From Flavobacteriaceae bacterium UBA2540 (GTDB lineage Bacteria; Bacteroidota; Bacteroidia; Flavobacteriales; Flavobacteriaceae), in the NCBI GenBank assembly GCA_002340765.1, contig DDMS01000030.1, positions 1 to 30,795 on the forward strand: 30,795 nt of DNA, given 5' to 3'. This document shows positions 1-9,042 of this stretch, piece by piece. Every line of letters starts with the position of its first letter. The stretch's first letter is position 1. The translations under genes and the position numbers were made by a program. Under the pieces are notes generated by a model, which had not been told where the DNA came from, searched no databases, and worked only from the letters and a program-made list of their open reading frames with translations.

Positions 1-54
1 CAATTATCACTTTCTTGTTATAAAAAATATAATAAATATTGGGTTAATTGAAAG

Positions 55-2865
55 TTATAAAACTCCCCTTCTAATAAAATTAAAAATAGAATCGAAATCC
101 GCAGTAAATGTAAAACGAATTTTTTCATGATAATTTCCATTTGAAACTTCCCAGCCATTATTAGAATACAAGGGGAAATAAACTTCTAGGATTTGATGGG
201 CGAAATTTAGGCGAATTCCATTGTTATATCCAAAGAAAATAGGGCTATTTTTACTTTTTAAAAAAGCAACATCGTTATAAAACTCCACCCATTTCCAGAT
301 TCCAATACTCGAGTTGAAAGAAAGCATAAATTGATTTGCAAATCTTGATGGTAATACCGATTTGAAACCTCCTTCAGCAATGACAAATTGTTGACTAAAC
401 AAACCAGAATTTTCAGATCGTCCAAAATAATTTAATTGAAAAAGGTAATCATTAGCTCTATCCAAACCAAAACTAAAATAATCTCCTATAGTATTATTGC
501 TCAAAAAAGTCCCTGCAAAAATTCTGAAATCAAGTTGTGTGTCAGATGTTGTTAATGATCTAAAACGAATATCAGCAGCAATTTTGGAAAAATTCTTAGC
601 AATTTCTGCACTAAAACTATATCTAAACTCTTTGATAATATCTGGATTTACAAAACTGTAATTAATACTCAAAACATTATAATTGTCTTGATCAGTTTTA
701 ATAGCAGTTGGTGCGATTTCTTTTTCAATACGAACGATTCTTGCACTTAATATTTCAGAGGTTGCATCTCTTAAATCTTTCCTTTTAAATTCCATATTCA
801 CAAATGGCACAAAAGACTTGTAGGATAAGTTTGGTGCATAATCCAAGGTTAAACCCGAGATTCCATAACGAATTCTATAAATAGAAGTTTTCTCAAAATA
901 TTGATTGTAAAGTACAGAAAATTTACCAATCAAAGAGCCGCTATTTGTAGCGTAGGCGGGTGAAAAATTAAACTCTAAGTTTCTCTTAATAAGTGGTTTG
1001 TTGTGCAAATTCACTCCAAGAATCAAACCATTGTAAAAGTTGTAACTGAAATTTGGTTGGTAAAAAAGTTGGTTGTAATAAGGGTCGTTAATATCTTTGA
1101 TCAGACTGAATTTAATAGGTTTATTAAATATTTTCTTCTCTAATCTTTTCCAATTGTCTAACGTATTTAGTTCAGGGTAAAAATTCTCATAGTTTAAAGC
1201 AACTTTGTTTATTCCTTCTTTCGGAATACTAACAATTTTTGTATCATCAATGTCTGTAAACCACTTTTTAAAAATAATCTCCCTGTCATTTAATCCATAT
1301 AAAATTAATGGCGTTGTGATGTTTCTTTTATTTCTAATAGTTACTTTTAAACTATCATTTTCAATAAAAACTTCATCAATTGAATGGTCTATTTTTTTAT
1401 TTGTTTTGATAAAATCTTGAAAAAACCAATCCAAATTTTTTGGCGAATTTCTAATAATAATTTCCCTGAAATCTGAAGTTGACACCAATTTAGGTTCATT
1501 ATTTTGATACAATTCTCTGATACTGCTATTCAAAATTGTATCACCTAAATAATTTTTTAGATATTTAAAAGCTAAACCAGCTTTGTATTTATTGGCAATT
1601 TTTCTGTTGAAATTTGATAGTGAATCAACAGAGGTATCTAAAGCTTGATCGAGAAATTGCCTTGAAACAAATTGGTAAATTAATGGGTATTGGTCATTGA
1701 ATTTTAGTTTTGATATGTTGAAATTTTTTAAAAACCAAGATTCTGAAATTTTTCCAAGTAACATGATGTCTGGATAATAGGTTTCAATATATTCAATAAT
1801 TAGATAATTTTGAATGCCATCAATAAGCCAATAATCTTCACGAAGATTCACCAACATTGTGCTTTCAAGATACGCAATGGAAATTGCTTTAAATAAAGTG
1901 ATATCCCATTTAAAATCGTCTGAAAAAGGTCGAATAAATTGAGGTAATTGACTCAATCCATAAATAGGATTTTTGTTTTGAGTGATTTTATCAATATAAA
2001 TTTCTTTGTGAGGAAATTTTCCTAAATATTTTTCAATAAAATTTAGTTCTCTGTTTAAAATTTCTAAGCATGCTGTTTCATTAATTTTTTCATCTAAAAC
2101 ATCTGTGTAAATTAAGATATCTTTAGTTTTAAATGTTTTCAGTTGTTCTTTTTTATTGATAGACAAAATAACATTTGTCTTGTTTTTTGCTACCAAATAA
2201 TAATCTACATCATTCTCGTTTTTGGTTACATATTGATATAAATTACTTTCTAAAACAAATGGTTTTGGAATTTTAATTTCAATAGTAAAATCAGTGGGTT
2301 GCTCATATAAATCATCTGTGTTTAAGTTGCTCATCAATTTCCAACCACTTTGATAAATTGCTGGTGTCATGTACCAAAACCGAAGATGATAACCATCTTC
2401 GGTTTTTCCGTAACTTGTAAATTGAGCACTCGGAATTTTTTGCGAATAAGAGATTTTAATGGTTGTTATTTCACCAGGTTTTAAAGGCGTGTTCAGTTGA
2501 ATATCAATGATATCAGCTTGTCCAGAAACCTCTTTAAAATAAACATTTTCAAAATCTATAGTTAAGTTTTTGATAGTTGTAAATCCAATATCCTCTGGCT
2601 TTGCGAAATATAATTCTTTTTTAAAATCTTTGATTAATTTTTTTGATAAAGGTGTTTTTTTATCCCTAAAACTATTTATCCAATTGTGAAGAAAAATCTG
2701 GTTTAAAATGGAATCAGAATTATTAATAAATACAATTTCTTGTTGAATTTTCAACTCATTTTTTGTGGGATTAAAATCAGCTTTTATAGTAATTGAATTG
2801 TTTTGAGCCAGCGAAAAAACTGACCAAAACAAGCACAATGTGAATATGTTTTGATGAATTTTCAA
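55..2865 (-). CDS. M1-peptidase-like protein without zinc motif, fused to a predicted outer-membrane beta-barrel
   Basis: A 936-residue exported protein. Residues 1-21 form a signal peptide ending in SLAQ. Residues about 22-480 look like the M1 (aminopeptidase N/gluzincin) fold: a beta-rich N-terminal domain, then YGLSQLP (302-308) and WLIDGIQNYL (346-355), which sits where active enzymes have WLxEGFAxY. Where HExxH is expected (about 325-336) the sequence reads FKAISIAYLEST, so both zinc histidines and the catalytic Glu are missing. From about residue 600 the chain is alternating, aromatic-rich and strand-like to the end, as in an outer-membrane barrel. The only usable start is TTG, because an in-frame stop lies four codons upstream. 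It follows the upstream nuclease gene by 2 bases and is probably co-transcribed with it. The peptidase relationship is moderately sure; the barrel is inferred from sequence character alone. It is most likely a non-catalytic binding or scaffold protein at the cell surface. Confidence 0.7.
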   Translation of the reverse strand: MKIHQNIFTLCLFWSVFSLAQNNSITIKADFNPTKNELKIQQEIVFINNSDSILNQIFLHNWINSFRDKKTPLSKKLIKDFKKELYFAKPEDIGFTTIKNLTIDFENVYFKEVSGQADIIDIQLNTPLKPGEITTIKISYSQKIPSAQFTSYGKTEDGYHLRFWYMTPAIYQSGWKLMSNLNTDDLYEQPTDFTIEIKIPKPFVLESNLYQYVTKNENDVDYYLVAKNKTNVILSINKKEQLKTFKTKDILIYTDVLDEKINETACLEILNRELNFIEKYLGKFPHKEIYIDKITQNKNPIYGLSQLPQFIRPFSDDFKWDITLFKAISIAYLESTMLVNLREDYWLIDGIQNYLIIEYIETYYPDIMLLGKISESWFLKNFNISKLKFNDQYPLIYQFVSRQFLDQALDTSVDSLSNFNRKIANKYKAGLAFKYLKNYLGDTILNSSIRELYQNNEPKLVSTSDFREIIIRNSPKNLDWFFQDFIKTNKKIDHSIDEVFIENDSLKVTIRNKRNITTPLILYGLNDREIIFKKWFTDIDDTKIVSIPKEGINKVALNYENFYPELNTLDNWKRLEKKIFNKPIKFSLIKDINDPYYNQLFYQPNFSYNFYNGLILGVNLHNKPLIKRNLEFNFSPAYATNSGSLIGKFSVLYNQYFEKTSIYRIRYGISGLTLDYAPNLSYKSFVPFVNMEFKRKDLRDATSEILSARIVRIEKEIAPTAIKTDQDNYNVLSINYSFVNPDIIKEFRYSFSAEIAKNFSKIAADIRFRSLTTSDTQLDFRIFAGTFLSNNTIGDYFSFGLDRANDYLFQLNYFGRSENSGLFSQQFVIAEGGFKSVLPSRFANQFMLSFNSSIGIWKWVEFYNDVAFLKSKNSPIFFGYNNGIRLNFAHQILEVYFPLYSNNGWEVSNGNYHEKIRFTFTADFDSIFNFIRRGVL

Positions 2866-2867
2866 AA

Positions 2868-4151
2868 TTATATTTTAATGAATTTTAGTGGCTCATAACC
2901 TTTAGTTTTTAAATAATATATTCCTTTTGGGAATGAACTAGTTGTGATTTTTATTTCAGTTGTATTGGTATTTTCCAATTCGAAGATTTTTTGACCTAAT
3001 TGGTTATAAATAAAAATAACCTTAATTTCCTCGTATAAATGTAAACTTAAAAAATCAGAAATCAAATTTGAACCTATAAATTTGATAGGATTGTTATTTT
3101 TTGTCACTGATAAAGTATTTTTCGGAGTTTCTATTTCCATATAAATTGGCAAATGATCACTAAAAAAATATAGGGCATTTCTTAATTCTTGCGAATATTC
3201 ACCAGTACAATTTGGATTTCTAACATACGAATCGTAGCAATTTCCATTATTTCCAATAGTTTTATAGCTGTTATTTATGTAATATATATCAGGATTTGAA
3301 ATCAAATTTTCAGACATCATAATAAAATCAAAACGATCGTCCATGCCACCTACTGCACCATCACCATTTACTTGAGAAGTTCTTGTTGATTGAGAATGTA
3401 CATCTGCAAACGAACTATTATTCCAAAAATAAGTGCTATTAAAATTATTTTCATCAAAGTAATCAATATCATTGTTAGGAAATGGCGGACACAATCTATT
3501 AATTGGGTCAATAATTTTTATAGGATTTGATGGATCAATAATTTTTAAAAACCCCTCTTCATTACTTGAATAAAAGTTAAAATCACCAGCAAATAAAATT
3601 GTTCTATCAACAGGAATTCTTTCTAAGTCTCTCACAAAATTTTCTACAGATTCCAATCTTTGCATCCTGTTTTGAAAACCTTTTGAAGCTTTTAAATGTG
3701 TTACAAATACTTCAATCATTATTGGATTAGACTCGCTATTTTCAGAATTAACTTTGAAAGTATAGTGATTGATATCTCTCACATTTGTTCCTGTAACAGA
3801 TTCATTTTCTAAAATCAATTTTTCTGAGTTGTAATATGCCATTTGTATTAAATCTTTGGCAGGAGAAACAACATTTCTAAAGGGCGTTTTTCTAAAATTT
3901 TTATTAAAAGGTAAAATAGCATTTTCAAAAAGGTAGTTAGAAGCGGACTCATTTTTAAGTTCACAAACCATAAATAAATCAGGCTGAACAGATTCTAAAA
4001 TTGTTTTTAAATATGAAGTTCTACTTTGACTTTGAATATCAGAATTGTAATTTAATGTATTATAAAACATGGCTTTAATTCTAGTTTGAGACTGCAAACA
4101 TGAAATAAAAAGCACAAAAAAAAGAAAAATATTTCTTTTGAAATACGTCAT
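2868..4151 (-). CDS. secreted endonuclease/exonuclease/phosphatase-family protein with T9SS sorting domain
   Basis: A 427-residue protein of the EEP superfamily (DNase I/sphingomyelinase fold). It has a signal peptide (about 1-22), a metal-binding Glu in CELKNE (E64), FVTHLK (H152), GDFNFY (189-194), DDRFDFIMMS (271-280) and the terminal SDHLP (331-335), so the catalytic set looks complete. Residues from about 350 form a type A C-terminal sorting domain with the usual GQKIFEL, FPKGIYYL and KFIKI segments, predicting export by the type IX system to the surface or medium. The substrate (nucleic acid, phospholipid or phosphoester) cannot be read from sequence. Its ATG shares one base with the stop of the LOG gene upstream (TAATG), a strong sign of translational coupling. 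Confidence 0.85.
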   Translation of the reverse strand: MTYFKRNIFLFFVLFISCLQSQTRIKAMFYNTLNYNSDIQSQSRTSYLKTILESVQPDLFMVCELKNESASNYLFENAILPFNKNFRKTPFRNVVSPAKDLIQMAYYNSEKLILENESVTGTNVRDINHYTFKVNSENSESNPIMIEVFVTHLKASKGFQNRMQRLESVENFVRDLERIPVDRTILFAGDFNFYSSNEEGFLKIIDPSNPIKIIDPINRLCPPFPNNDIDYFDENNFNSTYFWNNSSFADVHSQSTRTSQVNGDGAVGGMDDRFDFIMMSENLISNPDIYYINNSYKTIGNNGNCYDSYVRNPNCTGEYSQELRNALYFFSDHLPIYMEIETPKNTLSVTKNNNPIKFIGSNLISDFLSLHLYEEIKVIFIYNQLGQKIFELENTNTTEIKITTSSFPKGIYYLKTKGYEPLKFIKI

Positions 4152-4858
4152 TAAAAGTTTGGTTTTAATTTGTATTTATCATAAAATTTATTAAAATGAT
4201 CTACAGCTTCATCAGCAGAATCTACCAATCTAAAAAGATTTAAATCTTTTTCTTTGATATTTCCTTCTGCGATTAAAGTTTCTCTAATCCAATCAATCAA
4301 TCCTGACCAAAATTTTGTACCCACCAAAACAATTGGAAATCGACCAATTTTATTTGTTTGAATTAATGTTATGGCTTCAAAAAGTTCGTCCATTGTTCCA
4401 AAACCACCAGGCATAACTACAAAACCTTGAGAATATTTAACGAACATTACTTTACGGACAAAAAAATAGTCAAAATCTAAACTTTTTCCTTTGTCAATCC
4501 ATGGGTTATCATGCTGCTCAAAAGGCAATTCTATATTCAATCCAACTGACAAACCTTTTCCTCTGTTAGCACCTTTGTTTCCAGCTTCCATAATTCCTGG
4601 GCCACCACCAGTAATCACTCCAAACCCACTTTGGGTTAATTTAAATGCAATTTCTTCTGCTAAAATATAGTTCGGATGTTGAGGTTTTGTGCGTGCAGAA
4701 CCAAAAATCGATACACAAGGACCAATTTTACTGAGTGTTTCATATCCATCAACAAATTCGGCCATAATTTTAAAAATTGCCCAAGAATCATTGGTTTTTA
4801 TTTCATTCCAGGTTTTTTGTTGCAGTCTTTCTCTTATTCTTCTGTCGTCGTTTATCAT
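4151..4858 (-). CDS. LOG-family protein (TIGR00730-like nucleotide phosphoribohydrolase)
   Basis: A 235-residue Rossmann-fold protein of the LOG (Lonely Guy) family, often mislabelled lysine decarboxylase. Members hydrolyse nucleoside 5'-monophosphates (cytokinin ribotides in plants; AMP-like substrates in bacteria) to the base and ribose 5-phosphate. The two hallmark loops are visible: GGGPGIMEA (84-92) and PGGFGTMDE (150-158), the latter carrying the catalytic Glu. The N-terminal extension of about 40 residues fits the longer bacterial subgroup. It lies 24 bases after uvrA and overlaps the next gene by one base, so it is probably the second gene of a uvrA-led operon. The physiological substrate is unknown. 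Confidence 0.88.
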   Translation of the reverse strand: MINDDRRIRERLQQKTWNEIKTNDSWAIFKIMAEFVDGYETLSKIGPCVSIFGSARTKPQHPNYILAEEIAFKLTQSGFGVITGGGPGIMEAGNKGANRGKGLSVGLNIELPFEQHDNPWIDKGKSLDFDYFFVRKVMFVKYSQGFVVMPGGFGTMDELFEAITLIQTNKIGRFPIVLVGTKFWSGLIDWIRETLIAEGNIKEKDLNLFRLVDSADEAVDHFNKFYDKYKLKPNF

Positions 4859-4882
4859 GTTTTTTTGATTTTATTAGATTTT

Positions 4883-7705
4883 CTAAATTAATTCTTTTTT
4901 CAAAAATCTCGCAGTATAACTTATTTTATTTTTTGCAATTTCTTCAGGCGTTCCTGAGCATAAAATGGCGCCACCTTTTTTACCACCCTCTAAACCAACA
5001 TCAATAATATAATCTGCTAATTTTATAACATCTAAATTGTGTTCAATAATCAGCACTGTATTTCCTTTGTTAGCTAATTTATTTAATACTTCCATCAATA
5101 CACGAATATCTTCAAAATGGAGTCCTGTTGTGGGTTCATCTAAAATATAAAATGTATTTCCAGTGTCTTTTTTTGATAACTCTGAGGCTAATTTAATACG
5201 CTGTGCTTCTCCACCAGAAAGTGTGGTAGATTGTTGTCCAAGCGTTACATAGCCTAAACCAACATCTTTGATAGTTTTTAGTTTTCTATGAATTTTTGGG
5301 ATATTTTCAAAGAAATCTGTAGCATCTTCGATGGTCATGTTTAGTAAATCAGAAATTGATTTTCCCTTGTAACGAATTTCCAATGTTTCTCGATTGAAAC
5401 GCATTCCTTGACAAGTTTCGCATTCTACATGCACATCAGGCAAAAAGTTCATCTCAATAATTCGAACTCCAGCACCTTCACAGGTTTCACAACGGCCACC
5501 TTTTACATTGAATGAAAAACGACCAGGTTTATAGCCACGAATGGCAGCTTCAGGAGTTTGCGCAAACAAACTTCTGATTTCATCAAAAGTTTTGGTATAC
5601 GTTGCCGGATTTGAACGAGGCGTTCTACCAATAGGAGATTGATCAATATCAATTACCTTATCAATATGTTCTAAGCCTTCAATTTTTTTGAAAGGCATTG
5701 GTTTTTTTACACCCCTGTATATATGAGCGTTTAAAATTGGATACAACGTTTCATTGATTAAAGTCGATTTTCCACTTCCTGAAACGCCAGTAACACAAAT
5801 CATTTTTCCCAAAGGAAATTCGACAGATACATTTTTTAAATTATTTCCAGTTGCACCTTTTAGTTTGATGAATTTTCCATTTCCTTCACGTCTTGTTTTT
5901 GGAACTTCAATTTTCTTTTTTCCTGAGAGATAAGATGCCGTTAATGTGTTTAGTTTGATAATTTCAGCAAACGTTCCTTCACTCACAATTTGTCCTCCTT
6001 GTCTTCCAGCTCCGGGGCCAATATCTATAACATAATCAGCATGTTCAATCATGTCTTTGTCGTGTTCAACTACCAAAACAGAGTTGCCAATATCTCTCAA
6101 TTTCACCAAAGAATTAATCAATTTTTGATTGTCACGTTGATGTAAACCAATACTTGGTTCATCCAAAATATATAAAACACCTACTAATTGTGACCCAATT
6201 TGTGTTGCCAATCGAATTCGCTGCGCTTCACCTCCAGAAAGTGATTTTGACGTTCTGTCTAGTGTCAAATATTCCAAACCAACATCAACTAAAAACTGAA
6301 TTCTAGTTCTGATTTCTTTCAGGATTTCACCAGCAATAATTACTTGTTTTTTTGACATTTTTTGCTCGATGTTGTTAAACCAATTTGCTAATTCTGTGAC
6401 GTCCATTTGAACCAAATCACTGATATTTTTGTCCGTAATTTTAAAATGAATTGCTTCTTTTTTGAGACGCTTTCCTTCGCAAGTTGCGCAACTTATTTCG
6501 TCCATAAAACTTTTTGCCCAACGTTTTATAGAAGTGCTTTCGGCGTTATTATATTGATTATCAATAAATGAGACAATGCCTTCAAAATCAATTTTATAAT
6601 TTCTAGTAACACCAACTGTTTTGGAAGCAATTTGAAAAGATTCGTTTCCTCCATTCAAAATAACGTCTAAAGCTTCTTTGGGAATATCTTTAATAGCATC
6701 TGTCAGTTTGAAATTGTAACGCTCAGCAATGTTTTCAATTTGTTTGAAAATCCAACTATTTTTTTGATCACCCAAGGGAATAATTCCGCCATTTTTAATA
6801 GAAATAGTTGAATCAGGAATTACTTTTAGCAAGTTGATTTGATTAGTAATTCCCAATCCATTACAAGTTTCACAAGCACCTTTTGGTGAGTTGAATGAAA
6901 ACGTGTTAGGTTCAGGATTTGGATACGCAATTCCAGTTTCAGGACACATCAATTCTCTGCTAAAATAACGAGGTTGATTGTCATGAACATCAATCACTAT
7001 CAAAATATTATTTCCTGAATATAGAGCAGTTTTGATGGTTTCTTCCAGTCTTTTTTCTGAAGATTTATTAACTAACAATCTATCGATAACAACCTCAATA
7101 TCATGCATTTTATAACGATCCAAACGCATATCTTTTTCGATTTCTCTGATTTCTCCGTCAACACGAACTTTTAGGAACCCTTGTTTGGAAATTTGTTCGA
7201 AAAGTTCTCTATAATGTCCTTTTCTGGATTTGATTAATGGTGCTAAAACGGCAATTTTCTTATCAGAAAAATCTGATAAAATCAAATCTTTAATTTGTTC
7301 GTCAGTATAACTGACCATTTTTTTTCCTGTATTGTAGGAATAAGCATCAGCGGCTCTTGCAAATAGTAATCGTAAAAAATCGTAAATTTCAGTAATCGTT
7401 CCAACTGTTGAGCGTGGGCTTTTATTGGTGGTTTTCTGTTCGATAGAAATCACTGGTGAAAGTCCGTCAATTTTATCAACATCAGGTCTTTCTAATCCGC
7501 CCAAAAATTGTCTTGCATAAGCAGAAAAAGTCTCGATATAACGTCTTTGACCTTCCGCATAAATCGTATCAAAAGCCAAAGATGATTTTCCACTTCCGCT
7601 TAAACCAGTTATTACAACTAGCTTTTCGCGGGGAATTTTTATATCAATATTTTTTAAGTTGTGGACTCTTGCTCCATAAACTTCAATATATTCTTGGTCT
7701 TTCAA
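4883..7705 (-). CDS. uvrA: excinuclease ABC subunit A (UvrA)
   Basis: The DNA-damage recognition ATPase of nucleotide excision repair, which loads UvrB at lesions. About 940 residues with two ABC modules. The first has Walker A GLSGSGKS near residue 34, signature SLSGGEAQRIRLA and Walker B YILDEPSIGLH. The second has GVSGSGKST, TLSGGEAQRIKLA and YILDEPTTGLH. The C-terminal zinc module is intact (CETCEG and CETCQG). The first zinc module is incomplete: one side reads CPET instead of CxxC. The open frame extends to a TTG at 7733-7735, but that codon lies inside a TAACTTTG promoter box, so I place the start at the TTG at 7703-7705, giving KDQEYIEVYGARVHNLKNI after the initiator, as in related proteins. 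It is the first gene of a four-gene minus-strand cluster. Confidence 0.96.
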   Translation of the reverse strand: MKDQEYIEVYGARVHNLKNIDIKIPREKLVVITGLSGSGKSSLAFDTIYAEGQRRYIETFSAYARQFLGGLERPDVDKIDGLSPVISIEQKTTNKSPRSTVGTITEIYDFLRLLFARAADAYSYNTGKKMVSYTDEQIKDLILSDFSDKKIAVLAPLIKSRKGHYRELFEQISKQGFLKVRVDGEIREIEKDMRLDRYKMHDIEVVIDRLLVNKSSEKRLEETIKTALYSGNNILIVIDVHDNQPRYFSRELMCPETGIAYPNPEPNTFSFNSPKGACETCNGLGITNQINLLKVIPDSTISIKNGGIIPLGDQKNSWIFKQIENIAERYNFKLTDAIKDIPKEALDVILNGGNESFQIASKTVGVTRNYKIDFEGIVSFIDNQYNNAESTSIKRWAKSFMDEISCATCEGKRLKKEAIHFKITDKNISDLVQMDVTELANWFNNIEQKMSKKQVIIAGEILKEIRTRIQFLVDVGLEYLTLDRTSKSLSGGEAQRIRLATQIGSQLVGVLYILDEPSIGLHQRDNQKLINSLVKLRDIGNSVLVVEHDKDMIEHADYVIDIGPGAGRQGGQIVSEGTFAEIIKLNTLTASYLSGKKKIEVPKTRREGNGKFIKLKGATGNNLKNVSVEFPLGKMICVTGVSGSGKSTLINETLYPILNAHIYRGVKKPMPFKKIEGLEHIDKVIDIDQSPIGRTPRSNPATYTKTFDEIRSLFAQTPEAAIRGYKPGRFSFNVKGGRCETCEGAGVRIIEMNFLPDVHVECETCQGMRFNRETLEIRYKGKSISDLLNMTIEDATDFFENIPKIHRKLKTIKDVGLGYVTLGQQSTTLSGGEAQRIKLASELSKKDTGNTFYILDEPTTGLHFEDIRVLMEVLNKLANKGNTVLIIEHNLDVIKLADYIIDVGLEGGKKGGAILCSGTPEEIAKNKISYTARFLKKELI

Positions 7706-7732
7706 AAAAGTGTGTTTTTTATAGAAAAAACG

Positions 7733-7740
7733 CAAAGTTA
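7733..7740 (-). promoter_or_regulatory. -7 promoter box for uvrA
   Basis: On the minus strand this reads TAACTTTG, a full match to the Bacteroidota -7 consensus TAnnTTTG. Transcription would start near 7726, leaving roughly 20 nt of leader before the TTG at 7705. I see no good -33 TTG at the ideal distance; the nearest, 13 nt upstream, is too close. Confidence 0.55.
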
Positions 7741-7819
7741 CTCAATATAAAATCAATTTTAAATGAAAATTACTCAACAAATAACTGGATTGTACTATCT
7801 TGCATGAAAAATAAATATC

Positions 7820-8047
7820 ATGAAATTTATAAATTCAGTTCGTTATTTTTTTGAACGTCATGGATTTGGGGTTTTTACAAGATTGGCTAACAGATTGGGA
7901 ATGAGGGCTAAAAATGTTCGAATTTATTTTATTTACGTTACATTTTTTACTGTTGGTTTATCTTTTGGATTTTATTTAACGTTGGCATTTTTATTGAAAT
8001 TGAAAGACATGGTGTACACAAAAAGAAGTTCGGTTTTTGATTTATAA
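7820..8047 (+). CDS. short PspC-domain protein
   Basis: A 75-residue protein matching the flavobacterial short PspC family. RLANRLGMRAKNVRIYFIY (residues about 21-39) is the PspC core, followed by a hydrophobic membrane segment (about 38-61) and the typical tail LKLKDMVYTKRSSVFDL. In enteric bacteria PspC senses envelope stress with PspA/B; the role of this stand-alone version is not established. It starts 114 bases from the likely uvrA start, on the opposite strand, and its stop is one base before the next ATG, so it is probably co-transcribed and coupled with the rmlD-like gene. Confidence 0.8.
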   Translation: MKFINSVRYFFERHGFGVFTRLANRLGMRAKNVRIYFIYVTFFTVGLSFGFYLTLAFLLKLKDMVYTKRSSVFDL

Positions 8048-8048
8048 T

Positions 8049-8954
8049 ATGAAGAGAATAGTAATAACAGGAAGCAATGGTTTGTTGGGGCAATCATTGG
8101 TAAATTTATTATTGAAATATAAAAATGACTATCAAGTAATTGGTTTTTCAAAAGGGGCAAATAGAAGTGGAAGGGAAGATTTTGACTATATATCAATTGA
8201 TATTACTAATGAAGAAAATCTAAAAAAAAGATTACTAGAAATCAATCCAGATGCGATTATAAACACAGCAGCAATGACCCAAGTTGACGATTGTGAAACA
8301 TATAAAAAAGAATGTGATGTTCTAAATGTTGATGTTGTAAAATGGCTAAAAGAAGTTTCAGAAATCATTAATTGTCATGTCATTCATTTATCAACTGATT
8401 TTATTTTTGACGGAATAAAAGGGAATTACAAAGAGACAGATTTACCAAATCCATTAAGTTATTATGGGAATTCAAAATTGAAATCCGAAGAAATTTTTCT
8501 AAATTCAACTATCGATTTTACTATTCTAAGAACCATTTTGGTGTATGGAAAAGTTTTTGATATGAGCAGAACAAATATTGTAATTTGGGTAAAAGAAATG
8601 CTCGAAAACGGCAATGAAATTACAATTGTAAATGATCAATTTAGAATGCCAACTTATGTGGAAGATTTGGCATTGGCATGTAAAATTTCGATTGACAAAA
8701 AGGCTACTGGAATTTTTCATATTTCATCAAATACATTAATGAGTGTTTTTGAAATCACTCAAACAATTGCGGATGTTTTTGGGTTGAATAAAAAATTAAT
8801 TAAGCCAACAACAAGTATTGTTTTAAATCAAAAAGCTGCAAGACCTCCAAAAACAGGTTTTGATGTTTCTAAAGCAACTTCCGAATTAGGAATGACCATT
8901 CACTCTTTTAAAGAAGATTTAAAAAGATTTAAAGATAACTTATCCTTAAATTGA
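8049..8954 (+). CDS. RmlD-like NAD(P)-dependent sugar-nucleotide reductase
   Basis: An extended short-chain dehydrogenase of about 301 residues in the RmlD (dTDP-4-dehydrorhamnose reductase) family. It has the nucleotide-binding motif GSNGLLGQ at the N-terminus, HLSTDFIFDG, and the catalytic YGNSKLKSE (YxxxK). The TTG four codons upstream at 8037 lies inside pspC, so the ATG at 8049, one base after the pspC stop, is the better start. No other rhamnose genes (rmlA, rmlB, rmlC) are nearby, so the exact substrate is open: dTDP-rhamnose synthesis or another sugar nucleotide for surface polysaccharide are both possible. Confidence 0.8.
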   Translation: MKRIVITGSNGLLGQSLVNLLLKYKNDYQVIGFSKGANRSGREDFDYISIDITNEENLKKRLLEINPDAIINTAAMTQVDDCETYKKECDVLNVDVVKWLKEVSEIINCHVIHLSTDFIFDGIKGNYKETDLPNPLSYYGNSKLKSEEIFLNSTIDFTILRTILVYGKVFDMSRTNIVIWVKEMLENGNEITIVNDQFRMPTYVEDLALACKISIDKKATGIFHISSNTLMSVFEITQTIADVFGLNKKLIKPTTSIVLNQKAARPPKTGFDVSKATSELGMTIHSFKEDLKRFKDNLSLN

Positions 8955-9042
8955 TATTTTTTAATAAAAAGTTGTGATAAGGGTTTTTTTTTAAGATATT
9001 GCGTGCTTAAATGATTACAAAAAACCAATAGAATATTGAATT

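Noticed and set aside
7456..7854. 132-residue plus-strand frame overlapping the uvrA 5' end and pspC
   Set aside because: It is mostly antisense to conserved uvrA sequence and overlaps the start of pspC in another frame.
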